Assembly (NCBI RefSeq): GCF_011683955.1
Contig: NZ_JAAQPI010000007.1
Location: 248,001-312,000 of the forward strand
DNA: 64,000 nt
Source of the DNA: Pseudomaricurvus alkylphenolicus
GTDB taxonomy: Bacteria; Pseudomonadota; Gammaproteobacteria; Pseudomonadales; Cellvibrionaceae
Direction of reading: 5' to 3'
Made by a program: the position numbers and the translations under genes. Within the stretch, counting starts at the first letter, position 1. Each line of letters opens with the position of its first letter. The notes beneath the pieces are model-generated. The model made no database searches, was not told where the DNA came from, and was given only the letters and a program-made list of their open reading frames with translations. This document shows positions 52,125-61,060 of this stretch, piece after piece.

Positions 52125-54608
52125 TCAGAATCTGTAGGTGCCCCGCAGCCCCCAGACGCGGCCTTCATCAGCGTAACCGATGTAGGCGCCCGGTAGTAAC
52201 GTCGCATCCTGAACGTGGGTTAAGGTTTGTTCATCGGTCACGTTATTGCCGTAGAGCATCACTTCCCACTTTTCATCAACCGAGGTGATTCCCGCGCGAA
52301 GATTGAACTTCCAGGTTGCTTCCTGAAGGCCCTTCTCATTGAGGTCATCATCGGCATAGTATTCGTCTTTGAAGTTGGCATCCGCTCCCAGCTTCAATTC
52401 CATGATGTCATTCAGGGATCGACTGTAGTCCGCGCTTATCCCGGCACTCCACTCAGGCGCAAATACGCCGGTTTCTCCTGACAGGTCGGTGGTACAGGCT
52501 CCGGCCTCCGCACTGGGGTCAGCCAGCACCAACTGCAATTGCTTTTGCGCACTGCATGCGGCTGTCTTGAAGTTATCGTAGGCATAGTCCAAATAGGCAA
52601 TATTGGCTGCCAAACGCAGATTTTCCGAGGCCGCCCATTCCCAATCCGCCTCAAAACCTTCAATGGTTGTCGCTGCTGCGTTACCTACCGTAAAGTTGGT
52701 ACCGCTATAGGACGTCACTTGCAAATTGGTGTACTTGGTATGAAAAAGTGCCCAGTTCAAACGCATACTGCGGTTGGCCAGAACAAACTTGCCACCGATC
52801 TCAAAGGTTTTAACCTCCTCATCTTCATATTCAAAGTCATCCAGCGGTGTTTCACCGATGCCGTCGCCGTCGGTATCAACAACACCTACGCTGGCGGCAC
52901 CGTTAAACCCACCGCTTTTGTAGCCCTCCGAATAGCTGAAGTAAAGCATTGCGTCCTCCGCCACATCCCATTCGATATTCAAGGCCGGCGTCAGATTATC
53001 TGTTTTTCGGCTAAAGCCGCGGAGGTCGTGCCGCTGTGTACCAAAACCACCCCACATGGCATCCAGGAAAGGTTGAAAGGCGTAATTCTCAGGGTCGGCG
53101 TCTCCGGGCTCCAGTCCCAGATTGGAATCTGAGAACCACAATTGCTTGTCGACTTCTTTGCGCTCTTCGGCATAGCGGAGCCCGACAGTTGCCCGCAGAG
53201 TATCGCTGATCGACCAGGTCGCCTGCGCAAAAATAGAGGCCGATTGCGTCTCATCTTCACTGCTGCCATGGCGAACAATGGCGTCGACATCGTAAATCCC
53301 GCCAGTTAAAGCCCGGAATAAACTCGTATGCCCGATAATCGCGTTGAGAGTCTCGGGCTCGCCAAAGCTGGAGTTAATGACAACAGAGCCGTCGCTGTTG
53401 CGGTTTTGCCGCTCAACATAGGCTCCCGCCACCCACTCAATAGGCCCCTCAGTGTTGGAAGTGAGACGAATTTCCTGACTGATCTGGTCGAATTCCTCGT
53501 TACCGCCAGTCGGGATAAAATCCAGCGGACCAAAATCCCCGTCCAGCCCACGGGCAAATTCGTAGCCCGAGTAACCCGTGACGGAAGTCAGGGTATAACC
53601 GTCGAACAACCATTCGGCGTTGAGGGCGACACCTTTGGTTTCCAGATCCATTCCGGGCTTGTTTAACACCGAGCCGCTGTCTTTGTAGCCGCTAAAATCC
53701 TTGCCGGCAATCTCCAGCATCTCCGGGTGGGTGGACTGCAGTACAGCAAAAAGGGCCGGCGCCAGAGCCGATACCGCACCCAGCTCAGCCGGATTGTCCG
53801 ATACCGGTGCATAATGAGGAAATACGATGGGGTTGCCTACTTTGGTCACGTCGGCCTGCGAGAGTTTCAGGGTTGCCCGAAAGTCGTCGTCAGGTGCCCA
53901 AGTCAAGGAAACACGCACACTGCTCTCATCGGATTGAGGTTCTGTCTCACCGAGGAGTTTATTATCCACCCAGCCATCAGTCTCACGGTACTTGAGCGCA
54001 ACACGAGCCGCCAGTGTATCGCTCAGAGAGGTGTTAAACATGGCGCTATAAACCTGCGTATCCGCCTCCGGTTCGTAGGCCGCACTGACCTCACCATAGG
54101 TGTCGTCGCCCGGTTGTGGAGAGGCCGTGGTGATATTGACCACTCCGGCAACGGTATTCTTACCGAACAATACCCCCTGAGGTCCACGCAGGACTTCCAC
54201 CCGTTCGACATCCATGAATGGAGTGCGGTACTGGTGGCTTCGGCCCATGTAGATGCCATCAATGTACATACCCACCGATTGCTCGAAGGAGGCATTGATG
54301 CCCGAGCCGATACCGCGAATATAGATATTGTCATTGATAGGACCGGCGCCAATCTGTAAGCCCGGTACGCGACTCGACAGTGCTTGCATATTGTTAATGC
54401 CGGCGTCCGCGATAGTCTCCCCGCTGATTGCTGCCATGGAGATAGGCACATCCTGCAGACTCTTCGCCACCTTTTGAGCGGTGACGATTATCTCCTCAAG
54501 CTCCACATGTTCGTTCATCCCTTGGGCCGCACCGAGATTCGCGTGTGCCCCCAGGGTGGGAATCAGTGCTATGGACAGAAGCAACCTGGAATTCTTATTA
54601 ATTCTCAC
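52125..54608 (-). CDS. TonB-dependent outer-membrane receptor 3
   Basis: The 827-aa protein has a signal peptide, LEEIIVTAQKVAKS as TonB-box-like segment, a plug with LRGPQGVLFGKNTVAG and a barrel ending GLRGTYRF. It starts at a GTG with GAGGA 7 bases upstream. It is a close paralogue of the receptor at 3876-6224 (for example GSGIN.xFEQSVGM.IDGIYMGR in both). Copy 3 of the 40-bp element is 133 bp upstream, which links it to the thiolase and SDR genes, so it probably imports the compound that this regulon degrades. Confidence 0.92.
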   Translation of the reverse strand: MRINKNSRLLLSIALIPTLGAHANLGAAQGMNEHVELEEIIVTAQKVAKSLQDVPISMAAISGETIADAGINNMQALSSRVPGLQIGAGPINDNIYIRGIGSGINASFEQSVGMYIDGIYMGRSHQYRTPFMDVERVEVLRGPQGVLFGKNTVAGVVNITTASPQPGDDTYGEVSAAYEPEADTQVYSAMFNTSLSDTLAARVALKYRETDGWVDNKLLGETEPQSDESSVRVSLTWAPDDDFRATLKLSQADVTKVGNPIVFPHYAPVSDNPAELGAVSALAPALFAVLQSTHPEMLEIAGKDFSGYKDSGSVLNKPGMDLETKGVALNAEWLFDGYTLTSVTGYSGYEFARGLDGDFGPLDFIPTGGNEEFDQISQEIRLTSNTEGPIEWVAGAYVERQNRNSDGSVVINSSFGEPETLNAIIGHTSLFRALTGGIYDVDAIVRHGSSEDETQSASIFAQATWSISDTLRATVGLRYAEERKEVDKQLWFSDSNLGLEPGDADPENYAFQPFLDAMWGGFGTQRHDLRGFSRKTDNLTPALNIEWDVAEDAMLYFSYSEGYKSGGFNGAASVGVVDTDGDGIGETPLDDFEYEDEEVKTFEIGGKFVLANRSMRLNWALFHTKYTNLQVTSYSGTNFTVGNAAATTIEGFEADWEWAASENLRLAANIAYLDYAYDNFKTAACSAQKQLQLVLADPSAEAGACTTDLSGETGVFAPEWSAGISADYSRSLNDIMELKLGADANFKDEYYADDDLNEKGLQEATWKFNLRAGITSVDEKWEVMLYGNNVTDEQTLTHVQDATLLPGAYIGYADEGRVWGLRGTYRF

Positions 54609-54741
54609 AAATTCATCCTCTCACAAAACCTGTTTATAGTAGTTTTAGATCAACCAATGCCAGAGCTATAACCTTTAGAAATATATAACCCCTAAGCTGT
54701 GAAATGTTGCAGATAAAATGTATGAACTTTTGTCCTTTGGC

Positions 54742-54781
54742 GGAATGTTATAAACAGTACTTCGACTTAGCCGAAACATTC
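54742..54781 (+). promoter_or_regulatory. 40-bp shared element, copy 3 (receptor 3 / aldehyde reductase region)
   Basis: The element begins GGAATGTTATAAACAG and contains TTCGACTTAGCCGAAACATT. It lies in the divergent region between receptor 3 (133 bp away) and the aldehyde reductase gene (120 bp away), so it could control both. Identity is 31/40 with copy 1 and 27/40 with copy 2. Confidence 0.65.
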
Positions 54782-54901
54782 GAGTGCTGAAGTGACCAAA
54801 ACTTATCTGTAAATGACGATTTCTTGCCGCCGTCGCTGTGTATAGTCCAAAACCCATATTGTGCCTGCCGGCCTCTTAATTCACAGTGAGGAGTAACCAT
54901 T

Positions 54902-55912
54902 ATGATTAAAGCCTACGCCGTACAAGAGCGCGGAGCAAAACTGACCGCTTTTGAGTACGACCCCGGTGAGCTGGGTAATAACGAGGTGGAAATCGCTGTA
55001 GAACATTGCGGCATTTGCCAAAGTGACATCAGTATGATTGACAACGACTGGGGGTTTTCTCTGTATCCACTGGTTCCTGGCCATGAAGTCATCGGCACTA
55101 TTGTTGCTGCTGGATCACAAGTCACTCATCTGAGCATTGGACAACGGGTGGGCCTGGGCTGGCAAGCCGGAGCCTGCATGGGTTGCGGCAGCTGCATGTC
55201 CGGCGACCACAACCTGTGCCCCTCTCGGCAACAGACCATTCTCGGTGGCCACCACGGAGGATTTGCCGATCGCGTGCGGACACAAAGCGAATTTGCCATC
55301 CCGCTGCCATCAACTCTTGACCCGGCAAGCGCCGGGCCGCTGCTCTGTGGTGGCATCACCGTCTTTAATCCCCTGTTGCAACTCAATGTGAAACCAACTG
55401 ACCGCGTCGGTGTTATTGGTATTGGTGGACTGGGCCATTTGGCTTTGGGGTTTCTAAACGCCTGGGGCTGCGAAGTCACCGCCTTTTCTTCCAGCAGCGA
55501 CAAAAAAGATGAAGCAATGCGGCTGGGGGCAACCCACTTTGTGGATTCCACAGACTCTGACGCTCTGAGCGCCATCAGCGGCACCCTGGACTTTATCCTG
55601 TCCACCGTTAATGTCGCACTTGACTGGAACAGCTATCTTGGTGCGCTTACGCCCAAGGGGCGGTTGCATATGGTAGGCGTCACCGCGGAACCCGTCTCCG
55701 TCAGTTCACCCCTACTGATGGCCAAGCAGAATTCGCTGTCTGCCTCCCCTGTAGGCAGTCCAGCAAACATCGCTACGATGCTGGAATTTGCGGCGCGTCA
55801 CGACATTAAACCACTGGTGGAGAAATATAGCTTCAGTCAGATCAATGAAGCGATTGAACGTATGCGATCGGGCAAGGCAAGGTATCGTATTGTGCTATCT
55901 CACGACAATTGA
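54902..55912 (+). CDS. zinc-dependent aldehyde reductase/alcohol dehydrogenase, Ahr (YjgB)-like
   Basis: The 336-aa medium-chain dehydrogenase closely resembles E. coli Ahr (YjgB), an NADPH-dependent aldehyde reductase. Shared blocks are EYDPGEL, CGICQSD (catalytic-zinc Cys39), SMIDNDWGFS, GHEVIG (His61/Glu62), GPLLCGGITVF, VGVIGIGGLGH (cofactor loop), TVNVALDW and GKARYRIVL. The structural-zinc loop keeps several cysteines (GACMGCGSCMSGDHNLC). It should reduce medium- or long-chain aldehydes to alcohols. AGTGAGGAG precedes the ATG. It is divergent from receptor 3 and converges on the LuxC/LuxE operon, whose product could be its substrate. Confidence 0.88.
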   Translation: MIKAYAVQERGAKLTAFEYDPGELGNNEVEIAVEHCGICQSDISMIDNDWGFSLYPLVPGHEVIGTIVAAGSQVTHLSIGQRVGLGWQAGACMGCGSCMSGDHNLCPSRQQTILGGHHGGFADRVRTQSEFAIPLPSTLDPASAGPLLCGGITVFNPLLQLNVKPTDRVGVIGIGGLGHLALGFLNAWGCEVTAFSSSSDKKDEAMRLGATHFVDSTDSDALSAISGTLDFILSTVNVALDWNSYLGALTPKGRLHMVGVTAEPVSVSSPLLMAKQNSLSASPVGSPANIATMLEFAARHDIKPLVEKYSFSQINEAIERMRSGKARYRIVLSHDN

Positions 55913-55922
55913 TGTAACGAAA

Positions 55923-55939
55923 GGGGGCGTCGCGCCCCC
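55923..55939. terminator. GC-rich hairpin between convergent genes
   Basis: GGGGGCG (55923-55929) and CGCCCCC (55933-55939) pair around a 3-base loop, between the stops of the aldehyde reductase (55912) and receptor 4 (55954) genes. There is no T-run. The position suggests a two-way terminator. Confidence 0.55.
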
Positions 55940-55953
55940 GGTCTGAAAGTGAT

Positions 55954-58194
55954 TTAGATCTCGTATATAAACTCTAAACCCAGACGTCGGCCCTTTTTCA
56001 TCGGACTGGCGTAGTGACCGATAACGGGAACAACTCCACCCACTACCGTCCTGTCCATCAGGTTTTTGGCGTAGAAATTGATTCTCCAATCCCCCTCTAC
56101 CGGACGATAAGACAGCCCCAGATTGGCCTGCTTGTAAGACGGAAACCAGGTTCTGTTGCTGTCGGAATAAGGTGCCTTCGAGCGATAACTGTAATCCGCT
56201 CTCGCCGTCAGTGAGCCCGCGTCAGCGATTGCAATTTCATAGCTGATGCCAACAGTTGCCGTTCTCTCCGTCATGTACTTGATCACCAGATCCTCGTCCT
56301 CTGGGCCGGCAAAGGTTTCGGCCAGGCCAGTGTCAGCATCTATAGAGCCATCCAGGTTGGCACTCACGTTATCGTATTCACCGTCCAATAACCCTAACCC
56401 GGCATTAAGTACGAGATTCTCGTTCACCATGTAGGTCGCATCAAATTCGAATCCGTTGACGGTAGCATCTCCGGCATTGAGGAAGTCCTGCACCGGAAAC
56501 TCGGTAATAGGATCCTGATACATAGCCTCAATAACAAATCCCTCTATCTGGTTTTGAAACAGCGCGGCGTTCAAGCGCAGACGCCCATCAAGCACGGTGG
56601 ACTTTAGCCCAATTTCGATGGAATTGGTTTCTTCCACATCCGTCGCCCTGGGAGGACCTGATACCGGTGTACGCATGTTATACATGCCTGATCGGTAGGC
56701 TCTGCTCCAATGAGCGTAGAGCTTGGAATCCTCCTTCAACTGCCACTGTAGACCCAGCTTGGGGGCAACATTGCTCCAGGCATCACTGGTAAACGGCCGG
56801 TTATTCTCGCAGTATCCCTTTCCTCCCCCAGGGACCACACTGCATCCGGAAGTCGGTGTACGGGGCCAGACTTTGACTTTTTTGTCTTCCCGGGTGTAGC
56901 GAATACCAGCGCTTAGCGTTAGAAAATCAGTCAATGCGTAAACATTATTCACAAACAGGCCCTTGGTTTTCTGCTCTTGAAGCCCGCCACCGGCGGTTAC
57001 GTTGCCAAAGGCGTTCATATCCGCATAGAGACGGAACGTCTGCTGGAAGTAATAGCCTCCTATCGTCAAATCCCACTGTTCATTGGGCGATACATTGTAG
57101 CGCAGCTCGTTGCTGACTTGATGCTGAAGGAGATTGCTGGAAGTGATAATGTCGAGACTGCGTGTGTCAGGATCAGCGCGGGACATACTGTCCAGCTCGT
57201 GATAACCCAGAATATTGGTAATGCGACCTCCACCGAGATCAAAACCACTTTCAAAGGTAACCTGACTCCACTCGTTGTCACTGAGGCCCGTGTAGTTCTG
57301 ATCAGAATTGGAAGTATCCCCATGGTTGCGGGCATCCTGTGCTTCAATTTCAGGGCTCACCAGACCATCGCCATCCGTAGTGCCGTGCTCGTAAATCAGC
57401 GTAAGATCAACACGGTCATCGGGTGTGTAGACCAATGTCGCACGTTCCACTTGAGTTCGGTTTTCGCCCAGAGCGTCACCGGTAAGATTACTTTTAAAAT
57501 ACCCGCCATCATCCTTGTGATAGACCGAGAGTTTGGCAGCCAATGAATCTTCTACCAGGCTGCCCTGAACGGAAAAGGCCGTGGTGTATTGGCTTTCTTC
57601 TCCTCCGACCTCCATCCCTGTTTTGGCTTTAGCGCCAAACTTTCCGTCAGGACGGGCAGAACGGAGCAACACGGCTCCCGCGCTCACATTACGGCCGAAA
57701 AGAACACCTTGAGGCCCCTTGTGAACTTCAACGCTTTCCAGATCAAAAGTGTCGGTAACAACTCCGTAAGTGACGCCTTTATAGATACCGTCCACAAAGA
57801 CGCCCACGCTGGGATCGATTGAGGGGATAGAACTGGCAATACCCTGCCCTCGTATAAAAAAGCTGGCGACGGTGGGATAGGTACCGAAACCGGAAAGGTT
57901 GGCATTGGGGTTAGAGAAAGCAAGGTCTTCGATGCTGACAACCTGGCGAGCCTCCAGTTGTGCCGCGTCAAAGGCGCCGACCTGGCCCGCCACGTCCTGG
58001 GCTGCCTGAGCAGTACTTTGCTTGGTACCGTAGACCATCACCTCCTGCAGTATAACGGCTTCGGAGGAAGAATCCCCCGGCTGCGAACCCTTATCCACCG
58101 CAACGGCCTGCAGGCTCGAAGTAACACCGATGGCGGCACTCACCGCTACGGCAATGGGATTGAAATGAACCTTTGCTATTATGGTTTTCATCAT
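55954..58194 (-). CDS. TonB-dependent outer-membrane receptor 4
   Basis: The 746-aa protein has a signal peptide (about residues 1-32), a TonB-box-like VILQEVMVYGTKQS, a plug with HKGPQGVLFGRNVSAG, and a barrel ending LGLEFIYEI. AAGGAGAGA precedes tandem ATG codons. The plug motif begins HKG instead of the usual LRG, and the protein is less like the other three receptors. It is the last gene of the LuxE/LuxC/MFS operon (28 bp after the MFS gene), so it should import the substrate of that pathway. Confidence 0.9.
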   Translation of the reverse strand: MMKTIIAKVHFNPIAVAVSAAIGVTSSLQAVAVDKGSQPGDSSSEAVILQEVMVYGTKQSTAQAAQDVAGQVGAFDAAQLEARQVVSIEDLAFSNPNANLSGFGTYPTVASFFIRGQGIASSIPSIDPSVGVFVDGIYKGVTYGVVTDTFDLESVEVHKGPQGVLFGRNVSAGAVLLRSARPDGKFGAKAKTGMEVGGEESQYTTAFSVQGSLVEDSLAAKLSVYHKDDGGYFKSNLTGDALGENRTQVERATLVYTPDDRVDLTLIYEHGTTDGDGLVSPEIEAQDARNHGDTSNSDQNYTGLSDNEWSQVTFESGFDLGGGRITNILGYHELDSMSRADPDTRSLDIITSSNLLQHQVSNELRYNVSPNEQWDLTIGGYYFQQTFRLYADMNAFGNVTAGGGLQEQKTKGLFVNNVYALTDFLTLSAGIRYTREDKKVKVWPRTPTSGCSVVPGGGKGYCENNRPFTSDAWSNVAPKLGLQWQLKEDSKLYAHWSRAYRSGMYNMRTPVSGPPRATDVEETNSIEIGLKSTVLDGRLRLNAALFQNQIEGFVIEAMYQDPITEFPVQDFLNAGDATVNGFEFDATYMVNENLVLNAGLGLLDGEYDNVSANLDGSIDADTGLAETFAGPEDEDLVIKYMTERTATVGISYEIAIADAGSLTARADYSYRSKAPYSDSNRTWFPSYKQANLGLSYRPVEGDWRINFYAKNLMDRTVVGGVVPVIGHYASPMKKGRRLGLEFIYEI

Positions 58195-58222
58195 TCTCTC
58201 CTTGGCTAGTGCTTAGCCTTCG

Positions 58223-59521
58223 TTAAAAACTGTTGTGATTTACGGAGCACCCCTCCTGTGCTTTGGCGACGACGTCCTCAACGGAACAATACAGAACGAA
58301 AATCAGCGATCCTCCCAGACACATAATGGCCGCCACGATAAACGCCATATTGTAGCCACCTGTCCACTGTACAATCGCACCGGTAAGTGCCACTGAGATA
58401 AAACCGGCTACGGAAACAAAGGAAGTCAGGGGGCCGGACAATACGTCGGCGTATTGAGGAGATACTTCGATAATATTGGCGCTAAAGCTGGCAACCGTGA
58501 ATGCCATAAACGAAAAGATAATGCACATCAGGGCAAACGCCGCATCGATGGACTGAACATAATTTAGTGAAATTATGCCTATGGCTGTGCCCATCTGCCC
58601 TAAGCCGAGCATCAGTTTGCGAACAAGGGCTTTACTCAATCCCCGCGCCACCAGCCAGTCCGCCACCCAGGCGTTGGCGTTCATCATCACAAACTTTACG
58701 CCCCAGCTGCCGGCGGCATACAAACCCGCGCTGGCGAGGGAAACCTGATAAACATCATTGAAATAGCTTGGCAACCAGGCGACAAAGGTATAGGACGTCC
58801 AGCCATAGGTAAAAGCCACGGCAAATACTGCGAGCACGGCGGGTTGAGTTAACATCAGCCTCCAGGGAATAGAGCCGTTGGCGTCTCGACTCTGCCTTTC
58901 CTGACTGGAAACCGTGCTCTGCTTCGGCACGAGCTTAAACCAGACGGGAACCCATAGAAGCCCCACAATACCAAATAGATAAAAGACGGATCGCCAGCCG
59001 TACTCGGTAATCAGCCAACCCGTTACCGTCAGTGCAAAGAGAGTTCCCAGAGAAGCGCTGGACATTAACAGGGCAATGGTGCGAGATCGCTCCGCGACCG
59101 GAGCCCATTGAACCGCAATATTAAAACTCGCAGGAAAAGCCGCACCTTCCCCCAGCCCCATCATCAATCGGGTTGTCAGCAGCACCAACAGTAAGGATGC
59201 CGCCGCCAAGGGTGTCACCAGCGTGAACAGCGACCACAACAACACCGATATGCCCAGCACCAGACGCCCCCCAAAGCGATTGGAAAGCACCCCTCCGAAC
59301 GTCTGCATGACAAAGTAGCCGGCGAAGAAGGCTGAAAGCACGATACCCTTGGTGGCTTCGTCCCAACCAAACTCCTTTTGCATATCAATAATCGCTACCG
59401 AGATAATGACACGATCGATGTAGCAGATGCAGATCGCCAGTGCCGCGAGCAGGATCACCGTATAGCGTTTTTGCCATTGGTTTCCGGATTGTCGGCCAGA
59501 CTCCATCGGAGGCTGCGTCAT
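58223..59521 (-). CDS. MFS transporter, ACS (anion:cation symporter) type
   Basis: The 432-aa inner-membrane protein has 12 hydrophobic segments and the ACS-family loop CYIDRVIISVAI (about residue 30) with GVLSNRFGGRLVLG after helix 2. ACS members such as sugar-acid and phthalate-type transporters move organic anions with protons. I chose the ATG at 59521, with GAGGAG 9 bases upstream, because the in-frame extension upstream has no membrane or signal character. It lies between the LuxC-like gene (31 bp) and receptor 4 (28 bp), so the operon encodes transport across both membranes. An organic acid is the likely cargo. Confidence 0.87.
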   Translation of the reverse strand: MTQPPMESGRQSGNQWQKRYTVILLAALAICICYIDRVIISVAIIDMQKEFGWDEATKGIVLSAFFAGYFVMQTFGGVLSNRFGGRLVLGISVLLWSLFTLVTPLAAASLLLVLLTTRLMMGLGEGAAFPASFNIAVQWAPVAERSRTIALLMSSASLGTLFALTVTGWLITEYGWRSVFYLFGIVGLLWVPVWFKLVPKQSTVSSQERQSRDANGSIPWRLMLTQPAVLAVFAVAFTYGWTSYTFVAWLPSYFNDVYQVSLASAGLYAAGSWGVKFVMMNANAWVADWLVARGLSKALVRKLMLGLGQMGTAIGIISLNYVQSIDAAFALMCIIFSFMAFTVASFSANIIEVSPQYADVLSGPLTSFVSVAGFISVALTGAIVQWTGGYNMAFIVAAIMCLGGSLIFVLYCSVEDVVAKAQEGCSVNHNSF

Positions 59522-59552
59522 CGGATTTTTCTCCTCATTGATTCTTCCTCGC

Positions 59553-61028
59553 TCAACTGTACTCGGAAGGATGCATCCAGGGCCCCGGGACCGACAGGGG
59601 ATCACAGGTACTGTCTGCAATCCATTTGCACATACGTCGAATAGGCTCAATGGCGTCTTGAGGCCCGGCGCCTGAGGCACGGGTGGCGTAACCCAATGAG
59701 GTAATCATTTGACCGCCACACAGAGCCGCGCGCGTCCTTATGCGTGTCTTTAGGCTGTCGGGATAAATACCGACGGTCTGTGTGTAGGCAGAAAAGTTGT
59801 CGAGTGCGTCGTCAATGGCATCCACTGGCACAATATTGCCCACCCGGCCACTGAGCAGCGCAGAAAAATCAACCGCCTCGCCTAACTGCGAGACTATCAC
59901 TGCACCTTTCTCCAGACCTTGCTCATCCGCATAGACCCGATACCAGTCGGCGAGATCGATTACCGAGTTAATCTCTGCCTTTAACGCTGGATCAAACCGC
60001 TTGGGTCCGTTGCTGATGGTCGAAGGCAGTTGCTGCAATGCCTCATAGAGATATTTACCAAACTTGTTGGCTCTTTCGATCCCCTCCGCATCGGTGCCCG
60101 ATTCCAGGTACATCACACGGGCGTTAAGGCAGGCCTCCTGATCGAGACCGCCCATATCAGCGGCTGCCCTGCGGGCGACTTCTCTCATGGTTGACTCGCT
60201 CGAAAACACTTCAGACCCAATCAGACTGGTACTGCTTTTGGGGTCGAGAGTTATCAGGTCAATACCGGGTTGCAGGTATTTGGTAATGTGTTTGACCGAG
60301 TTGAGCCCGCCCCAGGCCACAATTTTCTCGATAAATTGTGGCTGGTAGATTTTTTCCTCGACTTTTTCGTCCCCGCCCTTCCAATAGGCTGCCGAGAAGT
60401 GTTTGGTCAGCGGGTGGTCTGGAGCCATATCGATCATGGTTCTGACAATGGCCAATGCCGTCAGCGGATCGTTTGAGGGCAGTTTGATAATCGTGTCGCT
60501 GCGCGTTAGGGCCGAACGCATGACCGTGCTCATTGCCACACCAGGCAAATTGCCCGCGATCACGTGTATTGCACGCGCTCCCAGAGCCCTCAGCGACAGT
60601 GTTCGACCGTCGATAAGTTTGTGAGAAACCCAAGACTCCAGATACCGGCTGCCTCCGAGGCGGTTCTCAACGATTTCATCTATAGCCGCCTTATTGAAGA
60701 CCCGCGTTGCGCCCCGGTAATAAAACTCCATGACAGCATCAGAAAGATTGGAGATGCGCTTGCTTTGCTCGAAAGCTTCTCGCCAGTAAGGATTATGATC
60801 CAGATCAAGGCGCTGTCCCAATGCACACAGAAACTCGACAATGTCATCGTAGGAAATATCATACAAGTCCATCAGAGACTGGGAGTTGTCACTGAGCAGT
60901 TGTGCGCTGTATTTGCTGACGTCCGGAGTCAACAAGGTACTTTCGCCACTACGGTCGCGATGCTCAATGTCATAATCTTCGATAATTTCCCCGCGTATAA
61001 TCAGCGGAATCTTTACGTAGGTCGTCAT
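59553..61028 (-). CDS. LuxC-like acyl-CoA/acyl reductase
   Basis: The 491-aa protein is of the LuxC family (aldehyde-dehydrogenase fold), which reduces acyl groups to aldehydes with NADPH. The catalytic cysteine lies in GLDQEACLNARVMYLE (Cys300), the typical LuxC context, with an earlier HVIAGNLPGVAMSTVMRSALTR block and IIKLPSNDPLTALA. Its partner LuxE-like gene is 32 bp upstream in the operon. No luciferase (LuxA/LuxB) or LuxD transferase is in the window, so a role other than light production is likely. The substrate could be a fatty acid or another imported acid. Confidence 0.87.
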   Translation of the reverse strand: MTTYVKIPLIIRGEIIEDYDIEHRDRSGESTLLTPDVSKYSAQLLSDNSQSLMDLYDISYDDIVEFLCALGQRLDLDHNPYWREAFEQSKRISNLSDAVMEFYYRGATRVFNKAAIDEIVENRLGGSRYLESWVSHKLIDGRTLSLRALGARAIHVIAGNLPGVAMSTVMRSALTRSDTIIKLPSNDPLTALAIVRTMIDMAPDHPLTKHFSAAYWKGGDEKVEEKIYQPQFIEKIVAWGGLNSVKHITKYLQPGIDLITLDPKSSTSLIGSEVFSSESTMREVARRAAADMGGLDQEACLNARVMYLESGTDAEGIERANKFGKYLYEALQQLPSTISNGPKRFDPALKAEINSVIDLADWYRVYADEQGLEKGAVIVSQLGEAVDFSALLSGRVGNIVPVDAIDDALDNFSAYTQTVGIYPDSLKTRIRTRAALCGGQMITSLGYATRASGAGPQDAIEPIRRMCKWIADSTCDPLSVPGPWMHPSEYS

Positions 61029-61060
61029 CTTTGTACTCCATCAATAAAGTCGCAATGCAT

